DNA of 64,000 nt from CAWKGV01 sp963849305. Lineage in GTDB: Bacteria; Pseudomonadota; Alphaproteobacteria; Acetobacterales; Acetobacteraceae. This document shows, piece after piece, positions 8,604 through 17,275 of this stretch (positions within the stretch are counted from its first letter, which is position 1; every line of letters starts with the position of its first letter). Below the pieces are notes generated by a model. The model searched no databases, was not told the origin of the DNA, and saw only the letters and a list, made by a program, of their open reading frames with translations. A program made the translations under genes and the position numbers. The stretch is from positions 372,001 through 436,000 of the forward strand of contig CAWKGV010000022.1 of assembly GCA_963849305.1 (NCBI GenBank), in the 5' to 3' direction.

Positions 8604-9707
8604 GTGTACCAGGCAGTTCCTGATCTCTTCCGCACCGCGCTCTCGTTCATCGTGGTGCTCGGCGTGCTTGTGTTCATCCACGAGCTCGGCCACTACCTCG
8701 CCGCGCGCTGGCGCGGTGTGCAGGTGGATGCGTTCTCGATCGGCTTCGGCCAGGCGCTCGCCACCTGGACCGACCGGCGTGGCACAGTCTGGAAACTCGC
8801 CTGGATCCCGCTCGGCGGCTATGTGAAGCTGCACGGCCAGGAACGGGCGGAAGAGGTCTCGGAGGAGCAGCGGGCGCGCTGGATCCGGGGCAAGACCTTC
8901 CAGGAGAAGTCGGTCACCTCGCGTGCGATCGTCGTGGCGGCGGGGCCGGCGGCGAATTTCGTGCTCGCGGCGGTGCTGTTCACCGGCCTGTTCGCCTCGA
9001 TCGGCCGGCCCACAACCTTGCCCGTGGTCGCCGAGGTGATGCCCGGCTCCGCCGCCGCCCATGCAGGCCTGGCGCCCAAGGACCGGATCGAGGCGATCGA
9101 CGGCACGCCGATCAAGACCTTCGAGGATCTTCAACGCATCATCACGGCCCATCCCGACACGCGGATGACGCTGACCGTCGGGCGGGATGGGGCGAGCAAG
9201 ACCTTCTCCGTAACGACCGAGGCACAGAAGCAGGACGGGATCACGGTCGGCCTGCTCGGGATTCGAGGCGGCGCCATTGAGTATCATCGGCTACCGGTGC
9301 CCGCCGCGATATCGGCCGGCGTAACCGAGACATGGCACGTCACCGCCGAGACCGGGCGCGGCGTGGCGCAGATGATTGCCGGCCGGCGCGGGACCGGCGA
9401 GCTGGGCGGCCCGCTGCGGATCGCGCAGCTCTCGGGCGAGGTGGCGGCGCTCGGCGTGGCCAGTCTGGTCTCGTTCATCGCCGTGTTGTCGGTCAACCTC
9501 GGCTTGATCAACCTATTCCCCATCCCCGTGCTCGATGGCGGACACCTCCTGTTCTATGCCTTCGAGGCGGTCCGGGGGCGCCCGCTGCCACCGCGGGCGC
9601 AGGAATACGGGTTTCGGGCCGGGATCGCGTTGCTGGCGGGGCTGTTTGTCTTCGCGACTTGGAACGACCTGACGCATCTTGGGCTGTTCCGCTGGCTGCT
9701 GGGGTGA
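8604..9707 (+). CDS. rseP: Site-2 zinc metalloprotease RseP (MmpA-type)
   Basis: 367 aa membrane protease that cleaves substrates within the membrane, usually the second step of anti-sigma factor degradation in envelope stress. The zinc motif HELGH is in the first membrane helix (VLVFIHELGHYLAARWRG). A PDZ domain follows in the middle (VAEVMPGSAAAHAGLAPKDR, IEAIDGTPI). The second metal-ligand motif NLFPIPVLDGGHL lies near residue 305. The start is a GTG at 8604. It sits between dxr and bamA, the canonical place. The actual anti-sigma substrate is not in the window. Confidence 0.95.
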   Translation: MYQAVPDLFRTALSFIVVLGVLVFIHELGHYLAARWRGVQVDAFSIGFGQALATWTDRRGTVWKLAWIPLGGYVKLHGQERAEEVSEEQRARWIRGKTFQEKSVTSRAIVVAAGPAANFVLAAVLFTGLFASIGRPTTLPVVAEVMPGSAAAHAGLAPKDRIEAIDGTPIKTFEDLQRIITAHPDTRMTLTVGRDGASKTFSVTTEAQKQDGITVGLLGIRGGAIEYHRLPVPAAISAGVTETWHVTAETGRGVAQMIAGRRGTGELGGPLRIAQLSGEVAALGVASLVSFIAVLSVNLGLINLFPIPVLDGGHLLFYAFEAVRGRPLPPRAQEYGFRAGIALLAGLFVFATWNDLTHLGLFRWLLG

Positions 9708-9746
9708 GGGTCCGCTAGCAACAACTCGCTGGCTTGCCGGAAAGAT

Positions 9747-9766
9747 CGCCCCGCGTCAGCGGGGCG
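9747..9766 (+). terminator. Perfect GC hairpin after rseP
   Basis: CGCCCCGC and GCGGGGCG form an 8-bp perfect stem with a GTCA loop, 40 bases after the rseP stop. There is no T tract after it, so it may be a weak or rho-assisted terminator, an RNA 3'-end stabiliser, or part of the adjoining repeat. Confidence 0.4.
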
Positions 9767-9769
9767 GGT

Positions 9770-9783
9770 GATACCAGCGGCCC
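9770..9783. repeat. Dispersed ATACCAGCRGCC motif, copy 2
   Basis: GATACCAGCGGCCC matches position 5819 (GATACCAGCGGCC) and, with one change, position 16979 (TATACCAGCAGCCC). All three copies are intergenic. Copies 2 and 3 also share CTTA directly after. This looks like the conserved end of a short intergenic repeat family. Confidence 0.45.
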
Positions 9784-9949
9784 TTAGATCAATAAGTAGG
9801 GCGGGCAAGGCGGTCGTCCCCGCGTTGCAAGTCCCGGTCTGGCATGACTCGGGTCTGGCAGCTATGGTCCGCCCTCGCTTGGCCCCGAGCCGATCCTGGC
9901 TCTTGCGGCGCGTCCTTCGCGTTCGGGCTCCACCGGGGAGGCTAGACGA

Positions 9950-12326
9950 TTGATCCGAATCCGCTCCGCGTTGCTCGCCGCTGCTTGTCTGCTGCCCGCC
10001 ACCACCGATCTGTGCGCCCAGACGACGAGCCCTGCGCCAGCCGCTGGCCGAGCCCGGAGTCGCTCCGCCGCGCCGCGGCCCGAGAGCGGCGTAATTCAGT
10101 CCATTCGCGTCGAGGGCAACAAGCGAATCGAGGCCGGCACCATCCGCTCCTACATGCTGGTGCGGCCAGGAGAGCCCTTCGACCCCGCGCAGATCGCTAG
10201 CAGCGTCAAGACGCTTTACGCCACCGGCCTCTTCCAGGACGTCAGCATCGCCCGCCAGGGTGACACGCTGGTCGTGCATGTGGTCGAGAACCCGGTCGTT
10301 GTCCGGGTCGCCTTCGAGGGCAATCATCTGCTGACTGACGAGCAGCTCAACGGCATCGTGCAGTTGCGCTCCCGCTCGGTGTTCACGGCCGCGGCGGCGG
10401 AGGCGGACCGACAACGCATCCTCGATGCCTATGCGGCGCGGGGCCGCTACGATGCCACCGTCGGGCCGGAGATCGTCCGTTTGCCCGAGAACCGAGTGAA
10501 CGTCGTCTATAAAATCCATGACGGGCCAGCGACGTTGATCAGCCGCATCGTGTTCGTTGGCAATCAGGCGTATGGCGAGGGCCGTCTCGCGGACATCATC
10601 AACAGCCGGGCCGAGCGCTGGTGGGCGTTCCTGTCCACCTCCGATCAGTACAGCCCCGAGCGCCTGGCCTTTGACAAGGAATTGCTGCGGCGGTTCTATC
10701 TCAGCAACGGCTACGTAGATTTCGAGGTGACGGACGCGACCGCCGAGCTGGCGCCGGATCGCAAGTCGTTCTTCCTGACGTTCGTGCTGCACGAGGGCGC
10801 GCGGTATCGGGTTGGCAAGATTACCATCAACTCCCAGCTTGCCGGCATCACCGCACCGCAACTTCGTCCCGACCTGAAATTCGCCCGGGGCGACTGGTAC
10901 GACGGCGACGCGGTGGGCCGCTCGGCCGACGCCATCGAGGACGCGGTGCGCACCCGAGGCTACGCCTTCGTGCAGGTGACGCCGCGCGTCGATCGCGACC
11001 CCAAGACACATACTGTGAACCTGACGTTCAATGTGACCGAAGGGCCGCGCGTTTACGTCGAGCGGATCGACATCACCGGCAACACCCGGACCGAGGACCA
11101 GGTGATCCGCCGCGAGTTCCGCATCGCCGAGGGCGACGCCTACAACGCCGAGCTGCTCCGCCGCACGCGCCAGCGCTTGCAAGACCTCGGCTACTTCAGC
11201 GCCGTCAACATCTCTACCGCGCCCGGTTCCGCGCCCGACCAGGCGGTGATCACGGCGGCCGTTGCGGAAAAGGCAACCGGCCAGTTCAGCTTGGGCGGCG
11301 GCTACTCCACCGACGCCGGCTTTTTGCTCAGCACCGGCATTCGCGAGCACAACTTAATCGGCACGGGTATCGACGCCGGGATCAACGGCGTTCTCGCGCA
11401 GAGGGAAAGCTCCATCGACCTCTCGGTCACTGACCCCTACTTTCTCGGCCGCAACCTGCTTGCCGGGGGCGACGTATTCCTGATCCAGACCAACAATCTC
11501 GGTACTGAGCCGTACAACGAGCGCCGCGCCGGGTTCACCACCCGAATCGGTTACGACTTCAACGAGTATTTGCGGCAGGTCTGGAGCTACTCGCTGGTGG
11601 ACCGGAGCGTGTACGATGTCACGACTCCCGACTTCTACCTCCAGAGCCAGGAAGTGCCGTCGCTGCTGTCACAGGTGAGCCAGGTTCTTACGCTCGATCA
11701 TCGGGACAGCCGAATCGATCCGCGTAGCGGTTACCTGATCTCGTTCGGCACCGACTTCGCCGGCCTCGGCGGCGACGCCACGTTCGTTCGAACGCGCATC
11801 GACGGATCCTATTACATTCCGCTACCGTTCGTGGGGGAAGACTGGGGTATCGCGCTCCGCGCCGGCACCGGCTACCTGTTCCCCCTCGGGCGCGGAGGAA
11901 TCGGTGATCGACCGCTTCTACCTGGGCGGCGACAATCTGCGCGGCTTCGAGATCGCCGGCGCCGGTCCGCATGTGGTGAACCCCGATGGCTCGGTCAACT
12001 CGGTGGGCGGCCGCTTCATTTGGACCGACAGCACCGAGCTGCGTTTCCCGTTGCCGGTGCCCCAGGACATTGGCCTGTCAGGTCGTGCCTTCGTTGACGT
12101 CGGCGACCTGACCCAGGGCACGTTCGAGAAGCCGAATTGCGCCACCGCGCCAGGCGGGGTATGCCCACCCGTGATTGAGGCTAATACGCCGCGGGTCGGG
12201 GTCGGCGTCGGCGTGGGTTGGCAAACACCATTCGGCCTGATCAACATCGACGTGACCCCGTTCGTCATCAAGCAGAAATACGACACGACCCAGATCATCC
12301 GGTTCGGCTTCGGTACGAGGTTCTAG
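9950..12326 (+). pseudogene. bamA: Outer membrane protein assembly factor BamA, with one frameshift
   Basis: About 791 aa if one base is removed. BamA inserts beta-barrel proteins into the outer membrane. Signal peptide at the N-terminus (TTG start, GGGGAGG box upstream), five POTRA repeats over roughly residues 45-415 (first begins VIQSIRVEGNKRIEAGTIRS), then the barrel, ending IIRFGFGTRF with the usual terminal Phe. The reading frame shifts by one base near 11881-11885, inside a run of five C. Dropping one C restores LFPSGAEESVIDRFYLGG, which runs directly into the conserved DNLRGFEIAG. Without correction the protein ends at 12097 with about 65 non-family residues and lacks the last barrel strands. 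As bamA is essential in known Gram-negative bacteria, a sequencing error in the homopolymer is the likelier explanation; real mutation is not excluded. Overlaps skp by one base. Confidence 0.9.
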
Positions 12327-13171
12327 TGACGCATACCCTTCTTCTCCGGGCGGCCCTGCTCGCGGTCGCCGTCATGCCCATCGGGCAGGCGATGGCCCAG
12401 AACAGGGTCGCGCAAAACAACCCGGCTTGGTTCATGCCCGGCCAGCCGCCGGCGACGTCTCGCCCGGCCGCCCGACCCGCGCCCGCGCTATCGGCCGGCG
12501 GACCGGCTTCCGAGCCCGCGCCGACCGAGCCGGCACAGCAGGTTCAGGTGCAGCTGCCGGCGGCCCCGCCCGTGCCGGACCTGCCGCGCGCCGCAATGCC
12601 GCCCGCCGCCGTGATCGGCGTGCTGTCCATCCCCGACGTGCTGCGCATCTCCAACGCCTATCGGGCAGCCGACAAGGCGATGGCCGATCGGCGCGAGAAA
12701 CTGAACGCGGATGCGCAGAAGGAGCAGGTGACGCTGCGCGACCTCGGCCAGCAGCTCGCGACCGACCGCGCCAAGCTCTCGGCCGAGCAGATTCGCACCC
12801 GCGAGCGCGAGCTTCAGGACCGCATCACCGAGTCCCGGCGCAAATTCACCGAGCGCAACCGGCTGATCCAGCAGGCGGGCCAGTACGCGTTGGCGCAGAT
12901 CGAGCGAACCTTGAGCGACGTGGTCCAGAAGGTCGCCGCGAGCCGCGGCATGAACCTGGTGCTGCAACGATCCGACGTGGCGCTCAACTCGGCCGAGTTC
13001 GACATCACCAGCCAAACGGCCGAGCTGCTCAACAAGTCGCTGCCGTCGGTGGTCATCCCGCCCGAGGGCGTCGCGCCGCCGCTGGCGGCGAATGCGAGCA
13101 CCCCGGCGAACGTCGTCGCGACGCCGACCGCGGCGAAGTCAGTCGCCGGGGCGGCGCGTCAACGCCGCTGA
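12326..13171 (+). CDS. skp: OmpH/Skp-family periplasmic chaperone
   Basis: 281 aa, longer than E. coli Skp (161 aa). The GTG start overlaps the bamA stop. Signal peptide residues 1-22 (ends GQAMAQ). A long Pro/Ala-rich linker occupies residues 35-95. The OmpH domain follows from about residue 95 (IGVLSIPDVLRISNAY), with a charged coiled coil at 110-200 and the end block VAASRGMNLVLQRSDVALNS. Skp holds unfolded outer-membrane proteins for delivery to BamA, matching its position. A Pro/Ala-rich low-complexity C-tail follows. Confidence 0.88.
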   Translation: MTHTLLLRAALLAVAVMPIGQAMAQNRVAQNNPAWFMPGQPPATSRPAARPAPALSAGGPASEPAPTEPAQQVQVQLPAAPPVPDLPRAAMPPAAVIGVLSIPDVLRISNAYRAADKAMADRREKLNADAQKEQVTLRDLGQQLATDRAKLSAEQIRTRERELQDRITESRRKFTERNRLIQQAGQYALAQIERTLSDVVQKVAASRGMNLVLQRSDVALNSAEFDITSQTAELLNKSLPSVVIPPEGVAPPLAANASTPANVVATPTAAKSVAGAARQRR

Positions 13172-13192
13172 TGCGAGTTCCGGGCGGCCGGC

Positions 13193-14266
13193 GTGAGCAA
13201 AAGGGATCTGTTCGGCGACGCTCGGTTTTACGCGCGCACCGGCCCACACAGCTTGGCCACGGTGGCGGCGGCGGCAGAGGGACAAGCGCCGCCACGTGAG
13301 CTGATGCTGGCCGGCGTCGCCCCGCTCCAGGTCGCCGCGCCTAACGAGGTGAGCTTCGCGGAAAGTGCGAAATACGCCAAAGCGCTGGTCGAGACGCGGG
13401 CCGGGGCGGTGCTGGTGCATCCAGACTTGGCCGCGCGCGTGCCAGCCGGCACCGCGGCGATCCTCTGCGCGGAACCGACACTTGCCTGGACGCGGGTTGC
13501 CGCGCTGTTCCATCCACTGCCGCCCCCGCAACCAGGCGTCCATCCGAGCGCCTTCGTCGCGCCAGAAGCCGTGGTCGATCCGACCGCCGAGATCGGACCG
13601 CTGGCCTGTATCGGCGCCCATGCCGAAATCGGCCCGCGCTGCCGGATCGGCGCTGGCGCCGTGATCGGCGAAGGCGTCGTGCTCGGCCCCGACTGCCGCA
13701 TCGGCGTCCATGCGAGTGTCAGCTACGCGCTGCTCGGCGCGCGCGTTGCGCTCTATCCAGGCGCGCGGGTCGGCCAGGACGGCTTCGGATTCGTGCCTGT
13801 GAGCGAGGGGTTTCGCTCGCTGCCCCAGCTCGGCCGCGTGTTGCTCGAGGACGATGTCGAGGTCGGCGCCAATACCACGATCGACCGCGGTTCCCTGCAT
13901 GACACGGTGATCGGCACCGGCTCGCGCCTCGACAACCTGGTGCAGATTGGGCACAGTGTCCGGATCGGTCGCTTCTGCATCATCGTTGCGCTGGCCGGCA
14001 TCTCCGGATCGACGGTGCTGGAGGACCACGTGACTATCGCCGGCCAAGCCGGCGCGGCGGGGCACCTCAGGATCGGGCGGGGCGCTCGCATCGGTGCGCA
14101 GGCCGGCGTCATATCGGACGTGCCGGCGGGCGCCGAGGTGGTCGGCAGCCCGGCCTTGCCAGTGCGAGAGTTCTTCCGGCAGATCGCGCTGATACGAAGG
14201 CTTGTCCGCGAGCGTCGTTCCGAGCGCAATCAGGGCGGCACGGCGGAGGGAGAGGGCACGCGCTAA
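13193..14266 (+). CDS. lpxD: UDP-3-O-(3-hydroxyacyl)glucosamine N-acyltransferase
   Basis: 357 aa. Third step of lipid A synthesis: N-acylation of UDP-3-O-acyl-glucosamine from acyl-ACP. The N-terminal uridine-binding domain (ELMLAGVAPLQVAAPNEVSF) is followed from about residue 115 by a left-handed beta helix of hexapeptide repeats (PTAEIGPLACIGAHAEIGPR and following). The motif QDGFGFVP and the catalytic histidine block NLVQIGHSVRIGRFC are clear. The start is a GTG at 13193. Lies between skp and fabZ as in most Gram-negative genomes. Confidence 0.95.
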   Translation: MSKRDLFGDARFYARTGPHSLATVAAAAEGQAPPRELMLAGVAPLQVAAPNEVSFAESAKYAKALVETRAGAVLVHPDLAARVPAGTAAILCAEPTLAWTRVAALFHPLPPPQPGVHPSAFVAPEAVVDPTAEIGPLACIGAHAEIGPRCRIGAGAVIGEGVVLGPDCRIGVHASVSYALLGARVALYPGARVGQDGFGFVPVSEGFRSLPQLGRVLLEDDVEVGANTTIDRGSLHDTVIGTGSRLDNLVQIGHSVRIGRFCIIVALAGISGSTVLEDHVTIAGQAGAAGHLRIGRGARIGAQAGVISDVPAGAEVVGSPALPVREFFRQIALIRRLVRERRSERNQGGTAEGEGTR

Positions 14267-14269
14267 GCC

Positions 14270-14758
14270 ATGGACGCGACCGAGACCGAGAAAGGGCCGG
14301 CGGAAGATACGCTCGCTGCGGTCGATGTCGAGCGCATCATGCACGCCATCCCGCATCGCTATCCATTCCTGATGATCGACCGGGTGGTGGAGGTCGTGCG
14401 CGACCGCTCGGCGATCGGCATCAAGAATGTCTCGGTCAACGAGCCATTCTTTCAGGGACACTTTCCAACCCACCCGGTAATGCCGGGCGTGCTGATCATC
14501 GAAAGCATGGCGCAGACCGCGGCGGTGCTCGTGGTCGAAACGCTCGGCCCTGAAGCCGCCGGGAAAGTGGTGTATTTCATGTCGATCGAGGCCGCGAAGT
14601 TCCGGCGCCCGGTAGTGCCCGGCGACCAGCTTCGCATCCACGTGAGCAAGGAGCGCAACCGCGGCAACGTTTGGAAGTTTCACGCGGTGGCGCGTGTGGA
14701 CGGCGTCTCGGTCGCCGAGGCAACCTATGCCGCGATGATCATGGACCGGCACGCCTGA
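14270..14758 (+). CDS. fabZ: 3-hydroxyacyl-ACP dehydratase FabZ
   Basis: 162 aa. Dehydrates 3-hydroxyacyl-ACP in fatty acid elongation and competes with LpxA/LpxD for the same substrate, which is why the genes cluster. Motifs are IPHRYPFLMIDRVVEV, then NEPFFQGHFPTHPVMPG with the catalytic His, and IESMAQTAAVL with the catalytic acid. It starts three bases after the lpxD stop. The first 20 residues are an acidic extension common in alphaproteobacterial FabZ. Confidence 0.96.
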   Translation: MDATETEKGPAEDTLAAVDVERIMHAIPHRYPFLMIDRVVEVVRDRSAIGIKNVSVNEPFFQGHFPTHPVMPGVLIIESMAQTAAVLVVETLGPEAAGKVVYFMSIEAAKFRRPVVPGDQLRIHVSKERNRGNVWKFHAVARVDGVSVAEATYAAMIMDRHA

Positions 14759-14897
14759 CGCACCATCACGAATTTGCAGCGGAAACAGTCAGTTACAGGC
14801 CGGGGGCAGGTAACACCCGGCAACAATGATTGAGTGGTCGCAATCGCCCGGCAATCCTAGCTTGCGAGTCGGTCGCGCGCGAGAGGTCCGAGAACGC

Positions 14898-15734
14898 ATG
14901 GATTCCATTGCAGCGAGCTTCGAGCCGCGGATCGGCGGCCCGCGAGTCCATCCCACCGCGATCATCGAGCGGGGCGCGGAGCTCGGATTCGGGGTGTGCG
15001 TCGGCCCGTTCTGCACGGTGGGGCCGCATGTGGTGATCGAAGACGGCGCGCGGCTCGTCTCGCATGTCGTGGTTGACGGCCACACGCGCATTGGCGCGGA
15101 CGCGACCCTGTATCCGTTCTGCACAGTCGGCCTCGAGCCGCAGGACCTAAAGTATCGGGGCGAGCCGACACGCTGCGAGATCGGCGCCCGCACCCAGGTG
15201 CGCGAGCACTGCACCATCCATCGCGGGACCGCCACTGGGAAGGGCGTCACCACGGTCCGCGCCGACTGCACGCTGATGGCGGTGGCGCATGTGGCGCACG
15301 ACTGCACCTTGGGCGCGCACGTGATCATCGCCAATAACGTGACCATGGGTGGGCACGTGAGCATCGCGGACCATGCGGTGATCGGCGGCTCGGCGGCGCT
15401 GCATCAGTTCGTGCGAGTCGGGCGCGCGGCGATGGTGGGAGGAATGTCGGGCGTCGAGGCGGATGTGGTCCCGTTCGCGATCGTGCTAGGCAATCGCGCC
15501 CGGCTGGCCGGGCTGAACGTGATCGGGCTGCAACGGCGCGGGTTCGACAAGGCGCAGATCCATCGGCTGCGCATCGCCTTCCGCTGCCTGTTCGGCGCGG
15601 CTGGCGTGTTCGCGGACCGGCTGGCCGAGACCCGAGCGCGTTTCGGCGCCGACCCGCTGATGGCCGAGATCCTCGCCTTCATCGACGCGCCGAGCCAGCG
15701 CGGCCTGATCCGCGCGGGGGAGGACAGCGGATGA
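14898..15734 (+). CDS. lpxA: UDP-N-acetylglucosamine acyltransferase
   Basis: 278 aa from ATG 14898, which has GAGAGG upstream and gives the usual N-terminus (PRVHPTAIIERGAELG); ATG 14826 would add 24 residues of no family character. First step of lipid A synthesis: O-acylation of UDP-GlcNAc. Hexapeptide repeats form the beta helix. The block VGLEPQDLKYRGEPTRCEIG, VAHVAHDCTLG with the catalytic-type His, and HQFVRVGRAAMVGGMSGV are diagnostic. The C-terminal helical domain is present. The stop overlaps a further ATG with a strong upstream SD, but that frame ends after two codons (see findings). Confidence 0.95.
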   Translation: MDSIAASFEPRIGGPRVHPTAIIERGAELGFGVCVGPFCTVGPHVVIEDGARLVSHVVVDGHTRIGADATLYPFCTVGLEPQDLKYRGEPTRCEIGARTQVREHCTIHRGTATGKGVTTVRADCTLMAVAHVAHDCTLGAHVIIANNVTMGGHVSIADHAVIGGSAALHQFVRVGRAAMVGGMSGVEADVVPFAIVLGNRARLAGLNVIGLQRRGFDKAQIHRLRIAFRCLFGAAGVFADRLAETRARFGADPLMAEILAFIDAPSQRGLIRAGEDSG

Positions 15735-15740
15735 TCTAGA

Positions 15741-16976
15741 TCACCGGCCAGGTGTTACCACCATGCAGGCGATGCGCCGCGCCGAGAGGCGTGCGCAGGC
15801 CGCCGCGGCAGTCGGTTCCGATAACGCGGTCAGGCGCGCCCGGTACACGACGGTCCCGCCGAATGGTGTGGTGGCCGGAACATCAATGGGTGCGCGACCG
15901 AGCAGGTCCGGCGCGCTGGCGCGGGCATCGGCGGCGGCTACCTGGGCCGCGACTGGGCTGACGAAGGCCCCCACCTGGATCGCCCAGCCCTCTCGCGGCG
16001 CGATCGAAACGGACGGCTGCGGCCGCGGCTCCACGCTCGCCAGGTGTAGGATCGGCGCCGCCGGGGAGGGCACGGTCGGCGGCAGCGGCGCGGTATAGAG
16101 CACGCTCGGGGTGTAGATGGCCGACACCTCCGGGCTCGGCGCTGGAGTGGCCGGCGCGCAGGGCCGATCGGGGTCATAGGCCGCGTCCGGATCGCAGGCG
16201 ACCGTGCCGGCACTCGACGCCAGCACGATCGAGGGCGCTGGTCCCGGGGCGGGCGCGAGCGGGGCGCAGTAGCGTCGCGGGTCGTATGCCGCATCGGGGT
16301 CGCACGCGGCGGTCCCGCCCGACGCCAACGCGGCCGGTGGGGCCCATGGCACGGACTGGCCGGCGCCGGCTGCATAGACCGCAAGCGGGCCGGTCGCCGG
16401 CGTTTCGCTGCCGAGCCGAGGCGCGATCGCGGCAAGGTAGCCCACCGTCTCGTCAGGCAGCGGCGAGTCCTGCCCGAGATAGGAGTCGAGCCGATTCGGC
16501 CCGGCGTTATAGGCGGCGAGGAAGCCGGGCGAACCGTAACGGTCGTACATTTCCCGGATATACGCCGTCCCCGCCAGGATGTTGTCGTGCGGCTCGTAGG
16601 GGTCGTTCCCGAGACCGTAGCGCGCCTGCAATTCGGCATATGTCTCGGGCATCACCTGCATCAGCCCCATGGCGCCGGCCGAGGACTGGGCGTCCTCGCG
16701 TCCGCCCAATTCCTGGCGCATGACCGCGCGGATCCAGTGTTCCGACACGCTGAAGCGGCTGGATGCCTGGCGGATGTACGGCCCCCACGGGTCTTCCGGT
16801 GGGCCGGGCGGGGGATGATAACGGCGAGGCGCGGTGGCCAGTTCGCCGGTGCGATAAGCCGGCCCGCCGCATCCGGCCAGCAGGTAGGCCAAAGCGAGCG
16901 CGACACCAATAGCCAGTCGTAACGGACGGCCCTGCGCAAATCGGTGCCCGACCCCGAAAGGCATCCGATTTTCCAT
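15741..16976 (-). CDS. Lytic transglycosylase lipoprotein with SPOR-like C-terminus
   Basis: 411 aa. N-terminal hydrophobic segment with a lipobox (AYLLAGC, Cys about residue 36) suggests an outer-membrane lipoprotein. An SLT domain at about residues 65-195 has RAVMRQELGGR with the catalytic Glu, SSAGAMGLMQVMPET, ILAGTAYIREMYDRYG and FLAAYNAGPNRLDSYLG; it cleaves peptidoglycan strands. A Pro/Ala-rich linker carries two near-identical units beginning ACDPDAAYDP, each closed by a Cys in a CAP. The final 80 residues (GWAIQVGAFVSPVAAQVAAA to IACMVVTPGR) look like a SPOR domain, which binds denuded septal peptidoglycan. It converges on lpxA with six bases between stops. Confidence 0.85.
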   Translation of the reverse strand: MENRMPFGVGHRFAQGRPLRLAIGVALALAYLLAGCGGPAYRTGELATAPRRYHPPPGPPEDPWGPYIRQASSRFSVSEHWIRAVMRQELGGREDAQSSAGAMGLMQVMPETYAELQARYGLGNDPYEPHDNILAGTAYIREMYDRYGSPGFLAAYNAGPNRLDSYLGQDSPLPDETVGYLAAIAPRLGSETPATGPLAVYAAGAGQSVPWAPPAALASGGTAACDPDAAYDPRRYCAPLAPAPGPAPSIVLASSAGTVACDPDAAYDPDRPCAPATPAPSPEVSAIYTPSVLYTAPLPPTVPSPAAPILHLASVEPRPQPSVSIAPREGWAIQVGAFVSPVAAQVAAADARASAPDLLGRAPIDVPATTPFGGTVVYRARLTALSEPTAAAACARLSARRIACMVVTPGR

Positions 16977-16978
16977 CT

Positions 16979-16992
16979 TATACCAGCAGCCC
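16979..16992. repeat. Dispersed ATACCAGCRGCC motif, copy 3
   Basis: TATACCAGCAGCCC, followed by TTAATTCC, is a one-mismatch copy of the motif at 5819 and 9770. It lies just outside the lytic transglycosylase start and leads straight into the REP-like doublet at 17011. Confidence 0.4.
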
Positions 16993-17010
16993 TTAATTCC
17001 GACTTCTCCG

Positions 17011-17100
17011 CGTCATGGTCGGCGAAGGCCGCCTATCCACGCCTTTCTTCCCGCGGCGCCGAAGGAAGTCGTGGATCCTGGCATTCGCCGAGGCTGACGG
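17011..17100. repeat. REP-like palindromic doublet, copy A
   Basis: Two 31-base arms (17011-17041 and 17070-17100) form an imperfect inverted repeat around a 28-base spacer that itself can fold (CTTCC / GGAAG). The left arm starts CGTCATGGTCGGCGAA and ends ATCCACG; the right arm starts CGTGGAT and ends CGAGGCTGACGG. Same architecture as the element at 22782. The rest of the gap 16977-17275 holds no gene that I can support. Confidence 0.65.
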
Positions 17101-17275
17101 CTGGAGACCGGGGTCATCAATTACGTCCGCCGATATGACAGGGACGAAATTGGCCGGATCGCGGCGGGCGATCAACTCAATTCCGTTCTTGGAATTGTCT
17201 GCTTGCCCGGTGCCGCCGGGATCGTGGATGCGGCATATTGCGCCAGCAGCGCATGGCCTCCGCGTTGGGTCCCGC

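Larger units (their letters stand above)
9708..9949. other. Gap between rseP and bamA
   Basis: 242 bases without a gene. It contains a perfect 8-bp hairpin (see next entry) and the dispersed motif GATACCAGCGGCCC at 9770-9783, followed by TTAGATCAATAAG. The last 20 bases include CCGGGGAGG, the ribosome binding site of bamA. A promoter for bamA is plausible here but no boxes are clear. Confidence 0.5.

Noticed and set aside
9825..9850. Possible tRNA T-arm-like sequence (GTTGCAAGTCCCG)
   Set aside because: No acceptor or anticodon arm can be folded around it; chance likeness.
9554..11350. Minus-strand open frame of about 600 codons opposite rseP-bamA
   Set aside because: Crosses a gap and two strongly supported genes, and shows no protein-like motif.
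13139..14752. Minus-strand open frame of more than 530 codons opposite lpxD-fabZ
   Set aside because: Mirror of hexapeptide-repeat coding; highly repetitive Ala/Asp/His text and no start context.
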